Shown: piece by piece, positions 1 to 8,679 of the stretch
Position numbering within the stretch: position 1 is the first letter of the stretch
How the letters are laid out: each line of letters opens with the position of its first letter
Assembly: GCF_000274605.1 (NCBI RefSeq)
Contig: NZ_AKNV01000005.1
Span: forward strand, 46,639 to 110,638
DNA from: Helicobacter pylori NQ4053
GTDB lineage: Bacteria > Campylobacterota > Campylobacteria > Campylobacterales > Helicobacteraceae
Direction: 5' to 3'
Length of the DNA: 64,000 bases
Notes under the pieces: model-generated
Told to the model about the DNA's origin: nothing
Databases searched by the model: none
What the model saw: only the letters and a program-made list of their open reading frames with translations
Position numbers and translations under genes: made by a program

Positions 1-2
1 TA

Positions 3-560
3 GTGGTAGCGAGCCTTATTTTAGACGGGCTTGATGGGCGTGTCGCAAGGCTTACCAACACCACTAGCAAGTTTGGTATTGAATTTGACTCCTTAGCTGA
101 TGTAATCGCTTTTGGAGTCGCCCCAAGCCTTATTACTTACTTTTATGTGGGGTATAATTTCGGGCGCATAGGTATGGCAGTGAGCGCGTTGTTTGTGATT
201 TTTGGAGCGATACGATTGGCGCGATTCAATATCAGCACCAACACAAGCGACCCCTATTCTTTCATCGGTATCCCCATTCCTGCGGCGGCGGTATTGGTGG
301 TGCTTTGTGTGTTATTGGATAATAAATACCATTTCTTAGAAGGCAATACCGAAAGGTTATTTTTAGGCTTTATTGTCTTATTGGGGGTGCTTATGGTGAG
401 CAATATCCGCTACCCTAATTTTAAAAAAGTCAAATGGAATCTCAAGCTTTTCATCTTAGTGTTGATTTTTTTATCGTTAGTGTTTGTGCGCCCTTTAGAG
501 GCTTTAAGCGTGTTTATGGGGTTGTATTTGATTTATGGCATCATTCGGTGGCTTTTTTAA
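3..560 (+). CDS. pssA: Phosphatidylserine synthase, 5' partial
   Basis: CDP-diacylglycerol-serine O-phosphatidyltransferase, an inner-membrane enzyme that makes phosphatidylserine on the way to phosphatidylethanolamine. The reading frame is open from the first complete codon, so the true start lies before the window; about 185 residues are visible, and roughly 50 are missing compared with the usual length in this species (about 237, from memory). The CDP-alcohol phosphotransferase signature is complete: D8, D11-G12, A15-R16, G25, D29 and D33 of the visible part. Several hydrophobic segments follow. The gene lies 34 bp upstream of copA on the same strand and could be read through into it. Confidence 0.93.
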   Translation: MVASLILDGLDGRVARLTNTTSKFGIEFDSLADVIAFGVAPSLITYFYVGYNFGRIGMAVSALFVIFGAIRLARFNISTNTSDPYSFIGIPIPAAAVLVVLCVLLDNKYHFLEGNTERLFLGFIVLLGVLMVSNIRYPNFKKVKWNLKLFILVLIFLSLVFVRPLEALSVFMGLYLIYGIIRWLF

Positions 561-594
561 TGGTAAAAATTATTTTTAATAAAAATAAGAGTGC

Positions 595-2819
595 ATGAAA
601 GAATCTTTTTACATAGAGGGAATGACTTGCACGGCGTGTTCTAGTGGGATTGAACGCTCTTTAGGGCGTAAGAGTTTTGTGAAAAAAATAGAAGTGAACC
701 TTTTAAATAAGAGCGCTAACATTGAATTTAACGAAAACGAAACCAATTTAGACGAAATTTTTAAACTCATTGAAAAGCTAGGCTATAGCCCTAAAAAAAC
801 CCTCACAAAAGAAAAAAAGAATTTTTTAGCCCTAATGTTAAATTAGCGTTGGCGGTTATTTTCACGCTTTTTGTGGTGTATCTTTCTATGGGAGCGATGC
901 TTAGTCCTAGCCTTTTACCTGAAAGCTTGCTTACGATTAACAACCATAGTAATTTTTTAAACGCATGCTTACAGCTTATAGGCACGCTCATTGTCATGCA
1001 TTGGGGGAGGGATTTTTACATTCAAGGGTTTAAAGCCTTATGGCACAGACAACCTAACATGAGTAGCCTTATCGCCATAGGCACAAGCGCCGCTTTAGTT
1101 TCAAGCCTGTGGCAATTGTATTTCGTTTATACGAATCAGTGGTCTTATGGGCATTATTATTTTGAAAGCGTGTGCGTGATTTTAACGTTTGTGATGGTGG
1201 GCAAACGCATTGAAAATGTTTCTAAAGACAAAGCCTTAGACGCTATGCAAGCCTTGATGAAAAACGCCCCAAAAACCGCCCTTAAAATGCAAAATAACCA
1301 ACAGATTGAGGTTTTAGTGGATAGCATTGTGGTGGGGGATATTCTAAAAGTCCTCCCTGGAAGCGCGATTGCGGTGGATGGTGAAATCATAGAGGGCGAA
1401 GGGGAATTAGATGAGAGCATGTTAAGCGGTGAAGCGTTGCCGGTTTATAAAAAAGTCGGCGATAAAGTCTTTTCAGGGACATTCAATAGCCACACGAGTT
1501 TTTTAATGAAAGCCACGCAAGATAACAAAAACAGCACCTTGTCTCAAATTATAGAAATGATCCATAACGCTCAAAGCTCAAAGGCAGAGATTTCTCGCTT
1601 AGCGGATAAGGTTTCAAGCGTGTTTGTGCCAAGCGTGATCGCTATCGCTATTTTAGCGTTTGTGGTGTGGCTCATCATCGCGCCTAAACCCGATTTTTGG
1701 TGGAATTTTGGAATCGCTTTAGAAGTGTTTGTATCGGTTTTAGTGATTTCTTGCCCTTGTGCTTTAGGATTGGCTACGCCTATGAGCATTTTAGTAGCGA
1801 ACCAAAAAGCGAGTTCTTTAGGCTTATTTTTTAAAGACGCTAAAAGTTTAGAAAAAGCAAGGCTAGTCAATACGATCGTTTTTGATAAAACCGGCACGCT
1901 CACTAACGGCAAGCCCGTCGTTAAAAGCGTTCATTCTAAAATAGAATTATTAGAGCTATTGAGTTTAGCGGGCAGTATTGAAAAGAGCAGCGAGCATGTC
2001 ATCGCTAAAGGGATTGTAGAATACGCCAAAGAGCGTAACGCTCCCTTAAAAGAAATGAGTGAAGTTAAAGTGAAAACGGGTTTTGGCATCAGCGCTAAAA
2101 CAGATTATCAAGGCGCTAAAGAGATCATTAAAGTAGGCAATGGCGAATTTTTTAACCCTATTAACACGCTAGAAATTCAAGAAAACGGGATTTTAGTGTT
2201 TGTGGGTAGAGTGATCAATGAAAAAGAAGACGAGCTTTTAGGGGCGTTTGTTTTAGAAGATTTGCCCAAAAAAGGCGTGAAAGAGCATATCGCTCAAATC
2301 AAAAAATTAGGCATTAACACTTTTCTTTTAAGCGGGGACAATAGAGAGAATGTCCAAAAATGCGCGCTTGAATTAGGGATTGATGGTTATATCAGCAACG
2401 CTAAACCACAAGACAAGCTCAACAAGATTAAAGAGCTTAAGGAAAAAGGGCAGATCGTGATGATGGTGGGCGATGGCTTGAATGACGCCCCTAGCCTTGC
2501 TATGAGCGATGTGGCGGTGGTGATGGCTAAAGGGAGCGATGTGAGCGTGCAAGCAGCGGACATTGTGAGTTTTAACAACGATATTAAATCGGTTTATAGT
2601 GCGATTAAATTAAGCCAGGCGACCATTAAAAATATCAAAGAAAATTTGTTTTGGGCTTTTTGTTATAATAGCGTGTTTATCCCTTTAGCTTGTGGGGTTC
2701 TTTATAAGGCTAATATCATGTTAAGCCCGGCGATTGCGGGTTTAGCGATGAGCTTAAGCTCTGTGAGTGTGGTTTTAAACTCCCAAAGGCTAAGGAATTT
2801 TAAAATTAAGGATCGTTGA
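595..2819 (+). pseudogene. copA: Copper-exporting P1B-type ATPase, single-base frameshift after the metal-binding domain
   Basis: Inner-membrane ATPase that pumps Cu(I) out of the cytoplasm. The first frame (595-846, 83 residues) carries the heavy-metal-associated domain with the CxxC motif C12-T-A-C15. The remainder is open in another frame from 849 (TTG) to 2819 and contains the phosphatase-like TGE-type loop (LSGEALPV), the CPC metal-binding motif in a membrane helix (near 1753-1761), the DKTGT phosphorylation site (near 1882) and the GDGLNDAP hinge. An A7 run (812-818) and a T6 run (822-827) sit at the break. One extra A in the first run restores a continuous protein of about 741 residues reading KKEFFSPNVKLALAV, the usual length. 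This may be a real knockout, strand slippage or a sequencing error. copP follows directly. Confidence 0.9.
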
Positions 2820-3020
2820 ATGAAAGTTACTTTTCAAGTGCCAAGCATTACTTGCAGCCATTGCGTGGATAAGATTGAAAAATTTGTGGGCGAAATTGAA
2901 GGCGTGAGCTTTATTGATGCGAGCGTGGAAAAAAAGAGCGTGGTTGTAGAGTTTGACGCTCCAGCGACACAGGATTTGATTAAAGAAGCCTTATTGGATG
3001 CGGGGCAAGAAGTAATATAA
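2820..3020 (+). CDS. copP: Copper chaperone CopP
   Basis: Small soluble Cu(I)-binding protein of 66 residues with a single heavy-metal-associated fold. The metal-binding CxxC motif is C12-S-H-C15. It is thought to buffer copper and pass it to CopA. The ATG begins directly after the TGA of copA with no spacer, so the two are translationally linked; the frameshift in copA may reduce copP expression by polarity. Length and motif are normal for the family. Confidence 0.93.
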   Translation: MKVTFQVPSITCSHCVDKIEKFVGEIEGVSFIDASVEKKSVVVEFDAPATQDLIKEALLDAGQEVI

Positions 3021-3678
3021 TAAAGGTAGTGTGATATAGAAGTAGCGGGTTAAATACCGCAACATTCAAAAGGGTTGTTGTCTTTTAATGCTTTGTTTGG
3101 GTGTTTTTACGCCCTTCAATGGTGATTTATCATAACAATAAGAGAAAGAAATTATCGCATTTTCCTTTTCTCATTTCCATTTTTGATACAAACGAATCTG
3201 CTTGTTCAAGCTGCTAATTACACCACCAATAAAAGAAAGGGAGCTGCGAGATAGATTGCTTCTGCATTGCGAACGAATAAGTTCACAGATTTTAACAAAC
3301 AATATGCATAGCTCATTAGGTTTCATATTGCCAACATTGCATAAGCCTTGTATGCATTCAATAGGGACACGAATACGGGGGTTACCATCTTTTAAGTCAT
3401 TGTCTAATCGCTGTGTTAAGCCATCCATACCCTTTTGGACCCTTTTGGATTATCTCATGCATTCTTTCTAAAACACAATATTCCCTTGCTAAAAAAAGAA
3501 TAAGATGAATGCATGATGCGAAGTCTATTGCTTATGTTATATAGCCTCTTTGTTAAGTCAGGTAATAATAAATAAAGATTTTTAATGTCTGGCATGACTA
3601 TCTTTTATTTGAGGCTATCATATTTATCATGCGTTGCCTTAAAACGCTATGAGATCTTTTGGTAAGGCTTACCCATTC
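3021..3678. other. 658-bp gap between copP and csd4 with no gene I can identify
   Basis: Between two convergent genes. It holds one weak minus-strand reading frame (3171-3428) and a perfect 10-bp tandem duplication (cccttttgga twice) near 3430-3450. Base composition differs little from the surroundings. I see no tRNA, insertion-sequence end or convincing terminator. Confidence 0.5.
3171..3428 (-). CDS. Unrecognised 85-residue reading frame, possibly a remnant
   Basis: Translates to a basic 85-residue protein with several cysteines and a predicted helical C-terminal half (about residues 45-80). I do not recognise a family. The frame stays open for a few codons upstream of the first ATG and then meets a stop, and I see no good ribosome-binding site, so it may be the surviving piece of a larger plasmid- or island-derived gene. 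It overlaps a plus-strand reading frame (3202-3471) that looks less protein-like. Low confidence that it is expressed. Confidence 0.3.
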   Translation of the reverse strand: MDGLTQRLDNDLKDGNPRIRVPIECIQGLCNVGNMKPNELCILFVKICELIRSQCRSNLSRSSLSFIGGVISSLNKQIRLYQKWK

Positions 3679-4995
3679 CTACACAAATTTCACTAAGATC
3701 ATCCCGCTAAACGCGTTGTTTTTATAAAATTCTATGCGATAGATCCTTTCTTGCTTGTCCAATGAAAAGCGTTTTTGGAAATCTTTAAATCTAATCGTAT
3801 AGCCCATTTCATTAGGCTTACTTTCATTAGAAACGCTAAAACCAATCACATTCGCGCGGATATTATCCATAGCATGGATATAAAAACTCTCTTTCACTTC
3901 AACCACGCTCCCTATTTTAACCATTTGATCCTTATTGTCAATTTGCATTTTCACTTCTTCTAAAGAAGGATCAAACTCTATGTAAAAGGGCGATAATCGT
4001 GTCATGAGCTTGTTGCCGTATTTTAAAAACACTTCTTGTTTGTTTTTGACTAGCCCCACAATGTAAGCGTTGCTCTCTATGGGGATTTGCGGGATTTTAG
4101 TGTTGTGGGGTAAGGGGAAATGATTGAGTTTAGGGCGTAAGTTAAAAAGGGGCATTTTAGGCAGAGAGCTGATTTTTGCCCATAAGCTTTTATCGTTGAT
4201 TAGGGCATGCACGCTGTTAGGGTTAAGCTCAAAATCGCGCTTAAAAGGGATATTGAGCTGATTGAGTAAGCCCTCAATGGCTTGCAAATGGTAAAACACC
4301 CTTGACGCTAAAGGGAGCTCTTTGCTGGCTTCATTGGCAAAAGCGCTCTTTTTTTGGTTGATTGCATAAAAAGTTAGGGCTTTTTGCATTTCTGTATCGC
4401 CTTGAGCGGTGTGCGTGTTTTTTAAATGATACTCCTCAATGGGGTGCAATAAATGGGCGTTGATGCTCTCAATCGTATTGTTTGCAAAAGCAAGCAAATT
4501 AGGGAATTTCGCCCCTTTAACTTCATCTTGATCAATAATAAAGCAATTCCCCCAGCGCTTAGGATTGAGCGTCGCATCAACATAAACAGGGCGATAATAC
4601 CCACCGCCATCATGCAAATGCAAGACAGCATCCACGCTAGGCTTTGCAATCAAGGATTTGATTTCTTGGATAGTGGGGTATTCAGGGTCATTCTTGTCTA
4701 AAGCGGCAAATTTGCGGTTCATATCCCCATACAAGCCCCTATGATTTCTTAACATGGAAGGCTTATTCAATACGGGAACCACTTCCACCAAGCCTTTTAA
4801 AACGCTATAGTGCATTAAAAACAAATTAGTTGCATTAAACCCTCCAGGCTCATCGCCTTGAATCCCTGCTAAAAGCAACAAATGGGGGGCTTTGTCTCTG
4901 TCTTCTACATTTGTAGGGGCTTTTTCTATCATCTCTATCGCATGCAAAAACACCCAAGAATACAAGCCCCACACCAAAAGCCATATTTTTTTCAT
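3679..4995 (-). CDS. csd4: Cell-shape peptidoglycan DL-carboxypeptidase Csd4 (M14 family)
   Basis: Periplasmic zinc carboxypeptidase of 438 residues that trims uncrosslinked muropeptide tripeptides to dipeptides and is needed for the helical cell shape. An N-terminal signal peptide ends near residue 19 (MKKIWLLVWG...FLHA). The zinc site fits published Csd4: Q46, E49 and H128, where glutamine replaces the usual first histidine of M14 enzymes. The catalytic M14 domain is in the first half; two small beta-rich domains are expected after it. It is transcribed toward the gap at 3021-3678 and is divergent from the flagellar co-chaperone gene at 5131. Confidence 0.94.
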   Translation of the reverse strand: MKKIWLLVWGLYSWVFLHAIEMIEKAPTNVEDRDKAPHLLLLAGIQGDEPGGFNATNLFLMHYSVLKGLVEVVPVLNKPSMLRNHRGLYGDMNRKFAALDKNDPEYPTIQEIKSLIAKPSVDAVLHLHDGGGYYRPVYVDATLNPKRWGNCFIIDQDEVKGAKFPNLLAFANNTIESINAHLLHPIEEYHLKNTHTAQGDTEMQKALTFYAINQKKSAFANEASKELPLASRVFYHLQAIEGLLNQLNIPFKRDFELNPNSVHALINDKSLWAKISSLPKMPLFNLRPKLNHFPLPHNTKIPQIPIESNAYIVGLVKNKQEVFLKYGNKLMTRLSPFYIEFDPSLEEVKMQIDNKDQMVKIGSVVEVKESFYIHAMDNIRANVIGFSVSNESKPNEMGYTIRFKDFQKRFSLDKQERIYRIEFYKNNAFSGMILVKFV

Positions 4996-5082
4996 CCAAT
5001 CTCTCTACTATTTAAAACTAAAAGATCGCTAATTATACCTAAAAACCTTTTTAAGGGTGTTTTTTAAAATTTCCATAAAAAA

Positions 5083-5098
5083 GGAACGAAAAATGCTT
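5083..5098 (+). promoter_or_regulatory. Sigma54 (RpoN) -24/-12 promoter
   Basis: GGAACGAAAAATGCTT: a GG and a GC doublet separated by exactly 10 nt, close to the H. pylori RpoN consensus. It sits 33 nt before the ATG at 5131, so a start site near 5108 gives a short leader. RpoN drives middle flagellar genes in this species and the downstream gene is a flagellar co-chaperone, so site and function agree. Confidence 0.75.
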
Positions 5099-5130
5099 GT
5101 GAATGATCAATTCTATTTAAAAGGTTTTTT

Positions 5131-5646
5131 ATGGATATTTTAAAAACTCTTCAAAAGCATTTGGGCGGTGTTGAAACAAGCGATTTTAAAACTAATGCGA
5201 TAGAAAAATCCCAACAAATCGCCAAATTTAGTAGGGACATGAAAAATATAAACGAGAGCGTTGGAGCGTTACAAGTCTTGCAAATCGCTTGCAAAAAGCT
5301 TTTCAATAAGAGCATGGGTTTAGAAGATAAAGACGCTTTGCAAGCTTCTATCATCAAACAAGAATTGCGAGAAATTGTAGAAAATTGCCAGTTTTTAGCC
5401 TCCCCTTTGTTTGACACCCAGCTCAACATTGCAATCAATGATGAAGTTTTTTCCATGATTGTGGCTAATCCTTTGAATTTATTGGAAAATGTGGGCGAAT
5501 TTCAAGCTTATTTGGAAGAAAAATTAAACGAAATTAAGGAATTATTAGGTTATTTGAGTGAAAGCCTTTCAAACCCTAAAGCCTTTACGCCAAGTTTTTC
5601 AAATAAAAACCTTAAAGATTTGTTGAACGATAACTTGAGGGCTTAA
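5131..5646 (+). CDS. FliS co-chaperone, flagellin-like helical protein (HP1076 type)
   Basis: 171-residue, mostly helical cytoplasmic protein matching, from memory, HP1076 of strain 26695, which binds the flagellin export chaperone FliS and acts as its co-chaperone. No enzyme motif is present. The heptad-like helices in residues 15-60 and 75-150 resemble the D0/D1 coiled-coil segments of flagellins. It is a single gene behind a sigma54-type promoter and ends 3 bp from the convergent end of nixA. The name rests on recognition of the sequence, not on a domain search. Confidence 0.8.
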   Translation: MDILKTLQKHLGGVETSDFKTNAIEKSQQIAKFSRDMKNINESVGALQVLQIACKKLFNKSMGLEDKDALQASIIKQELREIVENCQFLASPLFDTQLNIAINDEVFSMIVANPLNLLENVGEFQAYLEEKLNEIKELLGYLSESLSNPKAFTPSFSNKNLKDLLNDNLRA

Positions 5647-5649
5647 AAT

Positions 5650-6645
5650 CTAGCCTTCTAGTTTAGAAAATTTGATTTTCCATAAGAAGAATGAGCCTAA
5701 AAACGCTATCACGAATAAGCCCACTAAATAATAGCCCAAGTCTGTAAATTCCAGGCTCTGTAGGGCGCTTAAAAGGCGGTTTTCAAATTTTAAATGGAGT
5801 TTCTCGCTAACGACTTGAAAAAGCTCAATCAACCCGATAAAAAGCGCGATAAACACGCTTAAGGCTGTAATGGAGATGTTGTAGTAGATTTTCCTTAAAG
5901 GGGTTTTGAACGCCCAATCATACGCCTTGAGCATGAACGCCCCATCTAATGTGTCAAACAAACTCATGCCAGCGGCAAAAAGAATGGGTAAAGAGAGCAT
6001 GCCCACCACACTCACTTTAATCGCGCTGCTAGAGAGGGCCAAAAGCGCGATTTCACTAGCGGTATCAAAACCTAGCCCAAAAAGAAAACCCACAGGATAA
6101 ATGTGCCACGACTTGGAAACGAAATTAAACAAGGGCTTAAAAAAGCGGTTGAGTAAGCCCCTACTCGTTAAAAGCCGTTCAATCTCTTCATTTTGTTGCT
6201 GGCTCAAGCTTTCATTAGAATGCGATTTTTTGAATATTTTTAATAAATCCAAGAGAATAATCGCATTCAATAGCCCTATAATGAGCAAGAAAAGCCCAGA
6301 AACTAAAGTCCCCACTACCCCCCCTATTTCTTCTAGCATCGGCGTGTGCTCTTTGGCCCAAGCGATCGCAAACGCGCTGATGATGGTCATTAAAATCACC
6401 ACGCTTGAATGCCCCATAGAAAAGTAAAACCCCACACCATAGGCGTTTTTGCCTTGTTGGGTGAGCTTTCTAATGGTGTTGTCTATGCAAGCGATGTGAT
6501 CCGCATCAAACGCATGCTTTGCCCCTAGCATGTAAGCCATAGACGCCGCCGCATAAAACGAAGCGTTATTGGCCATAAAGAGCAACGCTAAACCTAATGC
6601 ATGCAAGAACACAATCGCTAAAAAATAAGGAAACCACAATTTCAC
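5650..6645 (-). CDS. nixA: High-affinity nickel permease NixA
   Basis: Inner-membrane Ni2+ transporter of the NiCoT family (331 residues, eight predicted membrane segments) that supplies nickel to urease and hydrogenase. The family signature HAFDADH (HX4DH) lies in the second membrane segment, within GAKHAFDADHIACIDNT, and the second motif is GLGFDTASE. The start is GTG at 6645, preceded at a good distance by AAGG. A likely NikR operator lies just upstream. Length is normal, with no broken motif. Confidence 0.96.
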   Translation of the reverse strand: MKLWFPYFLAIVFLHALGLALLFMANNASFYAAASMAYMLGAKHAFDADHIACIDNTIRKLTQQGKNAYGVGFYFSMGHSSVVILMTIISAFAIAWAKEHTPMLEEIGGVVGTLVSGLFLLIIGLLNAIILLDLLKIFKKSHSNESLSQQQNEEIERLLTSRGLLNRFFKPLFNFVSKSWHIYPVGFLFGLGFDTASEIALLALSSSAIKVSVVGMLSLPILFAAGMSLFDTLDGAFMLKAYDWAFKTPLRKIYYNISITALSVFIALFIGLIELFQVVSEKLHLKFENRLLSALQSLEFTDLGYYLVGLFVIAFLGSFFLWKIKFSKLEG

Positions 6646-6660
6646 AGCACGCCTTTTTGT

Positions 6661-6692
6661 AAAAATAATATTTTTTGGATAATTGTAATATA
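6661..6692 (-). promoter_or_regulatory. Candidate NikR operator at the nixA promoter
   Basis: Read on the minus strand the region has two AT-rich half sites, TATTACAATTA and TATTATT, about one helical turn and a half apart, 16-47 nt before the nixA start. NikR represses nixA in this species and its operators are loose palindromes of this kind. The match is by eye only. Confidence 0.5.
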
Positions 6693-6702
6693 TTTTGTTA
6701 AA

Positions 6703-7392
6703 TTAGAAAATTTTAGGATTTATTTTTTGATCATTTTCTGAAAATTGCTCTAAAAAATTTTTAAGGGGATTGAGAAGTTCTGATTCAAACTTGATGGCTT
6801 TTTTTAATTTTTCATAGTCTTCTTCATATTCATTCTTTACTTTACCTCCTATATTATCAAAAATATTTTTTTTGGTATATAGATATTCTAATCCAAGTGC
6901 TTCTAAATAGGCATACCACTTATTTTTTCTTATGTTTTTAATCGGTTTGTAATGTTCTGTCTTTTTAATACAATCCAAATAGCCTTCAAAACAATTTATA
7001 AACTCTTTGTGGTTAGCAATTTTTAATAATAGGGTTTCTAAATCACCATCATCTTGATTATTAGGGAATAAAAAGATTTGTTCTCTTGGAAAATCAATCC
7101 TTTTTTCTTTGAATTTTTCACGAATATACTTAAGCTTATTATCAAAACCTGCATCGCTTTCTTGACTCTCTTTCTTGTCTGCATCAAAAATAATACACAC
7201 TTGTTTATATGTTTGATGTTCATTATTTAAAATTTTTCTAATCTTTTCCGGAAATTCACCTGAAATGAGCTTATCTTTACCTTCTATATCAAGCATATCA
7301 AAATGATCCTGGCATTTCAAAAAATTAAGATACCAACCTAGAAAGTTTCTATCACTTTTTCCTTCTGTATAAATAAGTATCTTTTTACTCAT
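6703..7392 (-). CDS. TOPRIM-like protein (DUF3226 type), partner of the adjacent ATPase
   Basis: Protein of 229 residues from the ATG at 7392. That ATG lies inside ATGAGTAA, an 8-nt overlap with the stop of the ATPase gene upstream, so the two are translationally coupled; a longer frame upstream is open but has no support. TOPRIM-type acidic residues are visible: E10 in YTEGKSD, the D70-A-D72 pair after a hydrophobic strand, and D117-L-E119. Such proteins bind divalent metal and cut or bind nucleic acid. The C-terminal third is Lys-rich and helical. Ends 57 bp before nixA. The pairing resembles ATPase/TOPRIM defence modules such as PARIS (AriA/AriB), but family membership is inferred. Confidence 0.75.
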   Translation of the reverse strand: MSKKILIYTEGKSDRNFLGWYLNFLKCQDHFDMLDIEGKDKLISGEFPEKIRKILNNEHQTYKQVCIIFDADKKESQESDAGFDNKLKYIREKFKEKRIDFPREQIFLFPNNQDDGDLETLLLKIANHKEFINCFEGYLDCIKKTEHYKPIKNIRKNKWYAYLEALGLEYLYTKKNIFDNIGGKVKNEYEEDYEKLKKAIKFESELLNPLKNFLEQFSENDQKINPKIF

Positions 7393-8569
7393 AATTATTT
7401 TCTTTAAACCTTTCTTTACCTCCAAAAAGATTGGCACAATTCCTGAAATAAAGAGATAGATTTTCTCCATAATAAGGCTCTGCAACGATTGAACTGCTGT
7501 TTTTTTCTAAGCAAAACAATTTAGTCTGATGAGCAAAATCTTTTTCTTTGATAACTTGGTCTAAAATTTCTACAAATTCTTGGCTGTGGGTAGTCATAAA
7601 CACTTGCAAATTACGATCTTTGTTATTATTAATAAAATCAATAATCTTTTCTAACAATAATCTCATGCGGGAAAAATGCAAGCCATTTTCCACTTCGTCA
7701 ATATAGATCGTTGTTGCGTTATTGGCAATAAAAGCGCTCATAATATGCAAATATTTCATCAAACCATCGCCAAACATAGATAGGGGGACTTTTTCTTTGA
7801 TATTTTTCACCTCTAATTTGAGTTGGTTGTTAGCATTAAATCTAATAGCTTGAATGTTTTTATCAAATTGGTTAAGGCTTTGATTCAGCCTTTTTTCTAG
7901 TTGATTGTCATCAAGAATCTTACGCACTGCTTGAATGATATTGGGATTCATAATATGGATAGCATTAGAATTTATAACATCTCGCTTGCGAGCAACATCG
8001 CTAGGCGTTATGATGGCGGCGCTTTCAAAGGGTAAAAGTTTTTGCGATTGGTTGGGCTCAAAATTCTTAAATTGCCTGTTGTAGCTTGACTGATTAGGAA
8101 TTGGTGGGAAATTGGGAATTCTAGCAATATTTAAATAGTCGTTATAGATTTCTTCTTTATCTTTTTTAAAAATGAACTTAAGTTGTGAGAATGCTTGTGC
8201 TTGTTCTGCTGTGGGTATTATTTGCGACTCTCTTACTTTTTGATTCTCATTGGTTATGAGCTCTATTTGCAAATCTAATGTCTGATTGTTGTCTGAAGTT
8301 GTAGTGATTCGTATTGGTTTTCTAGTGTTTAAATTATAAAACATCAAGTTTTGTGATTCTGTCGTTAAAGGTTCTTTGCGTATATTATCATAAATCTCCA
8401 ATATATTAGTGCATGGGTGCATGTCTTTTCCCACTAAACAATATAACACCTCTAACAAATTAGACTTTCCCGCATTGTTTTCACCAGTGATAATGTTAAG
8501 CTTGGTAAAACCATCAATTGTAGTGTCCTTAAAATTCTTAAAGTTTTTGATGCGAACAGACTGAATCAT
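7385..8569 (-). CDS. OLD/AAA15-type ATPase, first gene of an ATPase-TOPRIM pair
   Basis: 394-residue ABC/SMC-like ATPase. The N-terminal beta strands read IKNFKNFKD, followed by Walker A G29-ENNAGK-S36. A central insertion of variable sequence (about 90-230) is followed by a signature-like FGDG, Walker B with D291-E292 (TIYIDEVENG) and the switch histidine H328 (MTTHSQE). This arrangement is that of RecF/OLD-like ATPases that drive a partner nuclease. It has a good ribosome site (AAAGGGG) before ATG 8569 and overlaps the TOPRIM gene by 8 nt. It is isolated from the genes on either side. Defence is the most likely role by analogy; a repair function is possible. Confidence 0.8.
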   Translation of the reverse strand: MIQSVRIKNFKNFKDTTIDGFTKLNIITGENNAGKSNLLEVLYCLVGKDMHPCTNILEIYDNIRKEPLTTESQNLMFYNLNTRKPIRITTTSDNNQTLDLQIELITNENQKVRESQIIPTAEQAQAFSQLKFIFKKDKEEIYNDYLNIARIPNFPPIPNQSSYNRQFKNFEPNQSQKLLPFESAAIITPSDVARKRDVINSNAIHIMNPNIIQAVRKILDDNQLEKRLNQSLNQFDKNIQAIRFNANNQLKLEVKNIKEKVPLSMFGDGLMKYLHIMSAFIANNATTIYIDEVENGLHFSRMRLLLEKIIDFINNNKDRNLQVFMTTHSQEFVEILDQVIKEKDFAHQTKLFCLEKNSSSIVAEPYYGENLSLYFRNCANLFGGKERFKENNYE

Positions 8570-8679
8570 TGAACCCCTTTATCCAAGCAGAAATTGACGC
8601 TAAATTTTGACATTATAGCGCATGCAATTACGACAAAATTTTAAAAGAACTTGAGAACAAACGATCTGATGGAATCGGT

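Noticed and set aside
3202..3471. 89-residue plus-strand frame in the copP-csd4 gap
   Set aside because: Composition is less protein-like than the minus-strand frame it overlaps and it has no ribosome site.
7393..7485. 31-residue N-terminal extension of the TOPRIM gene
   Set aside because: It lies wholly inside the ATPase gene and the ATG at 7392 has the natural coupled overlap.
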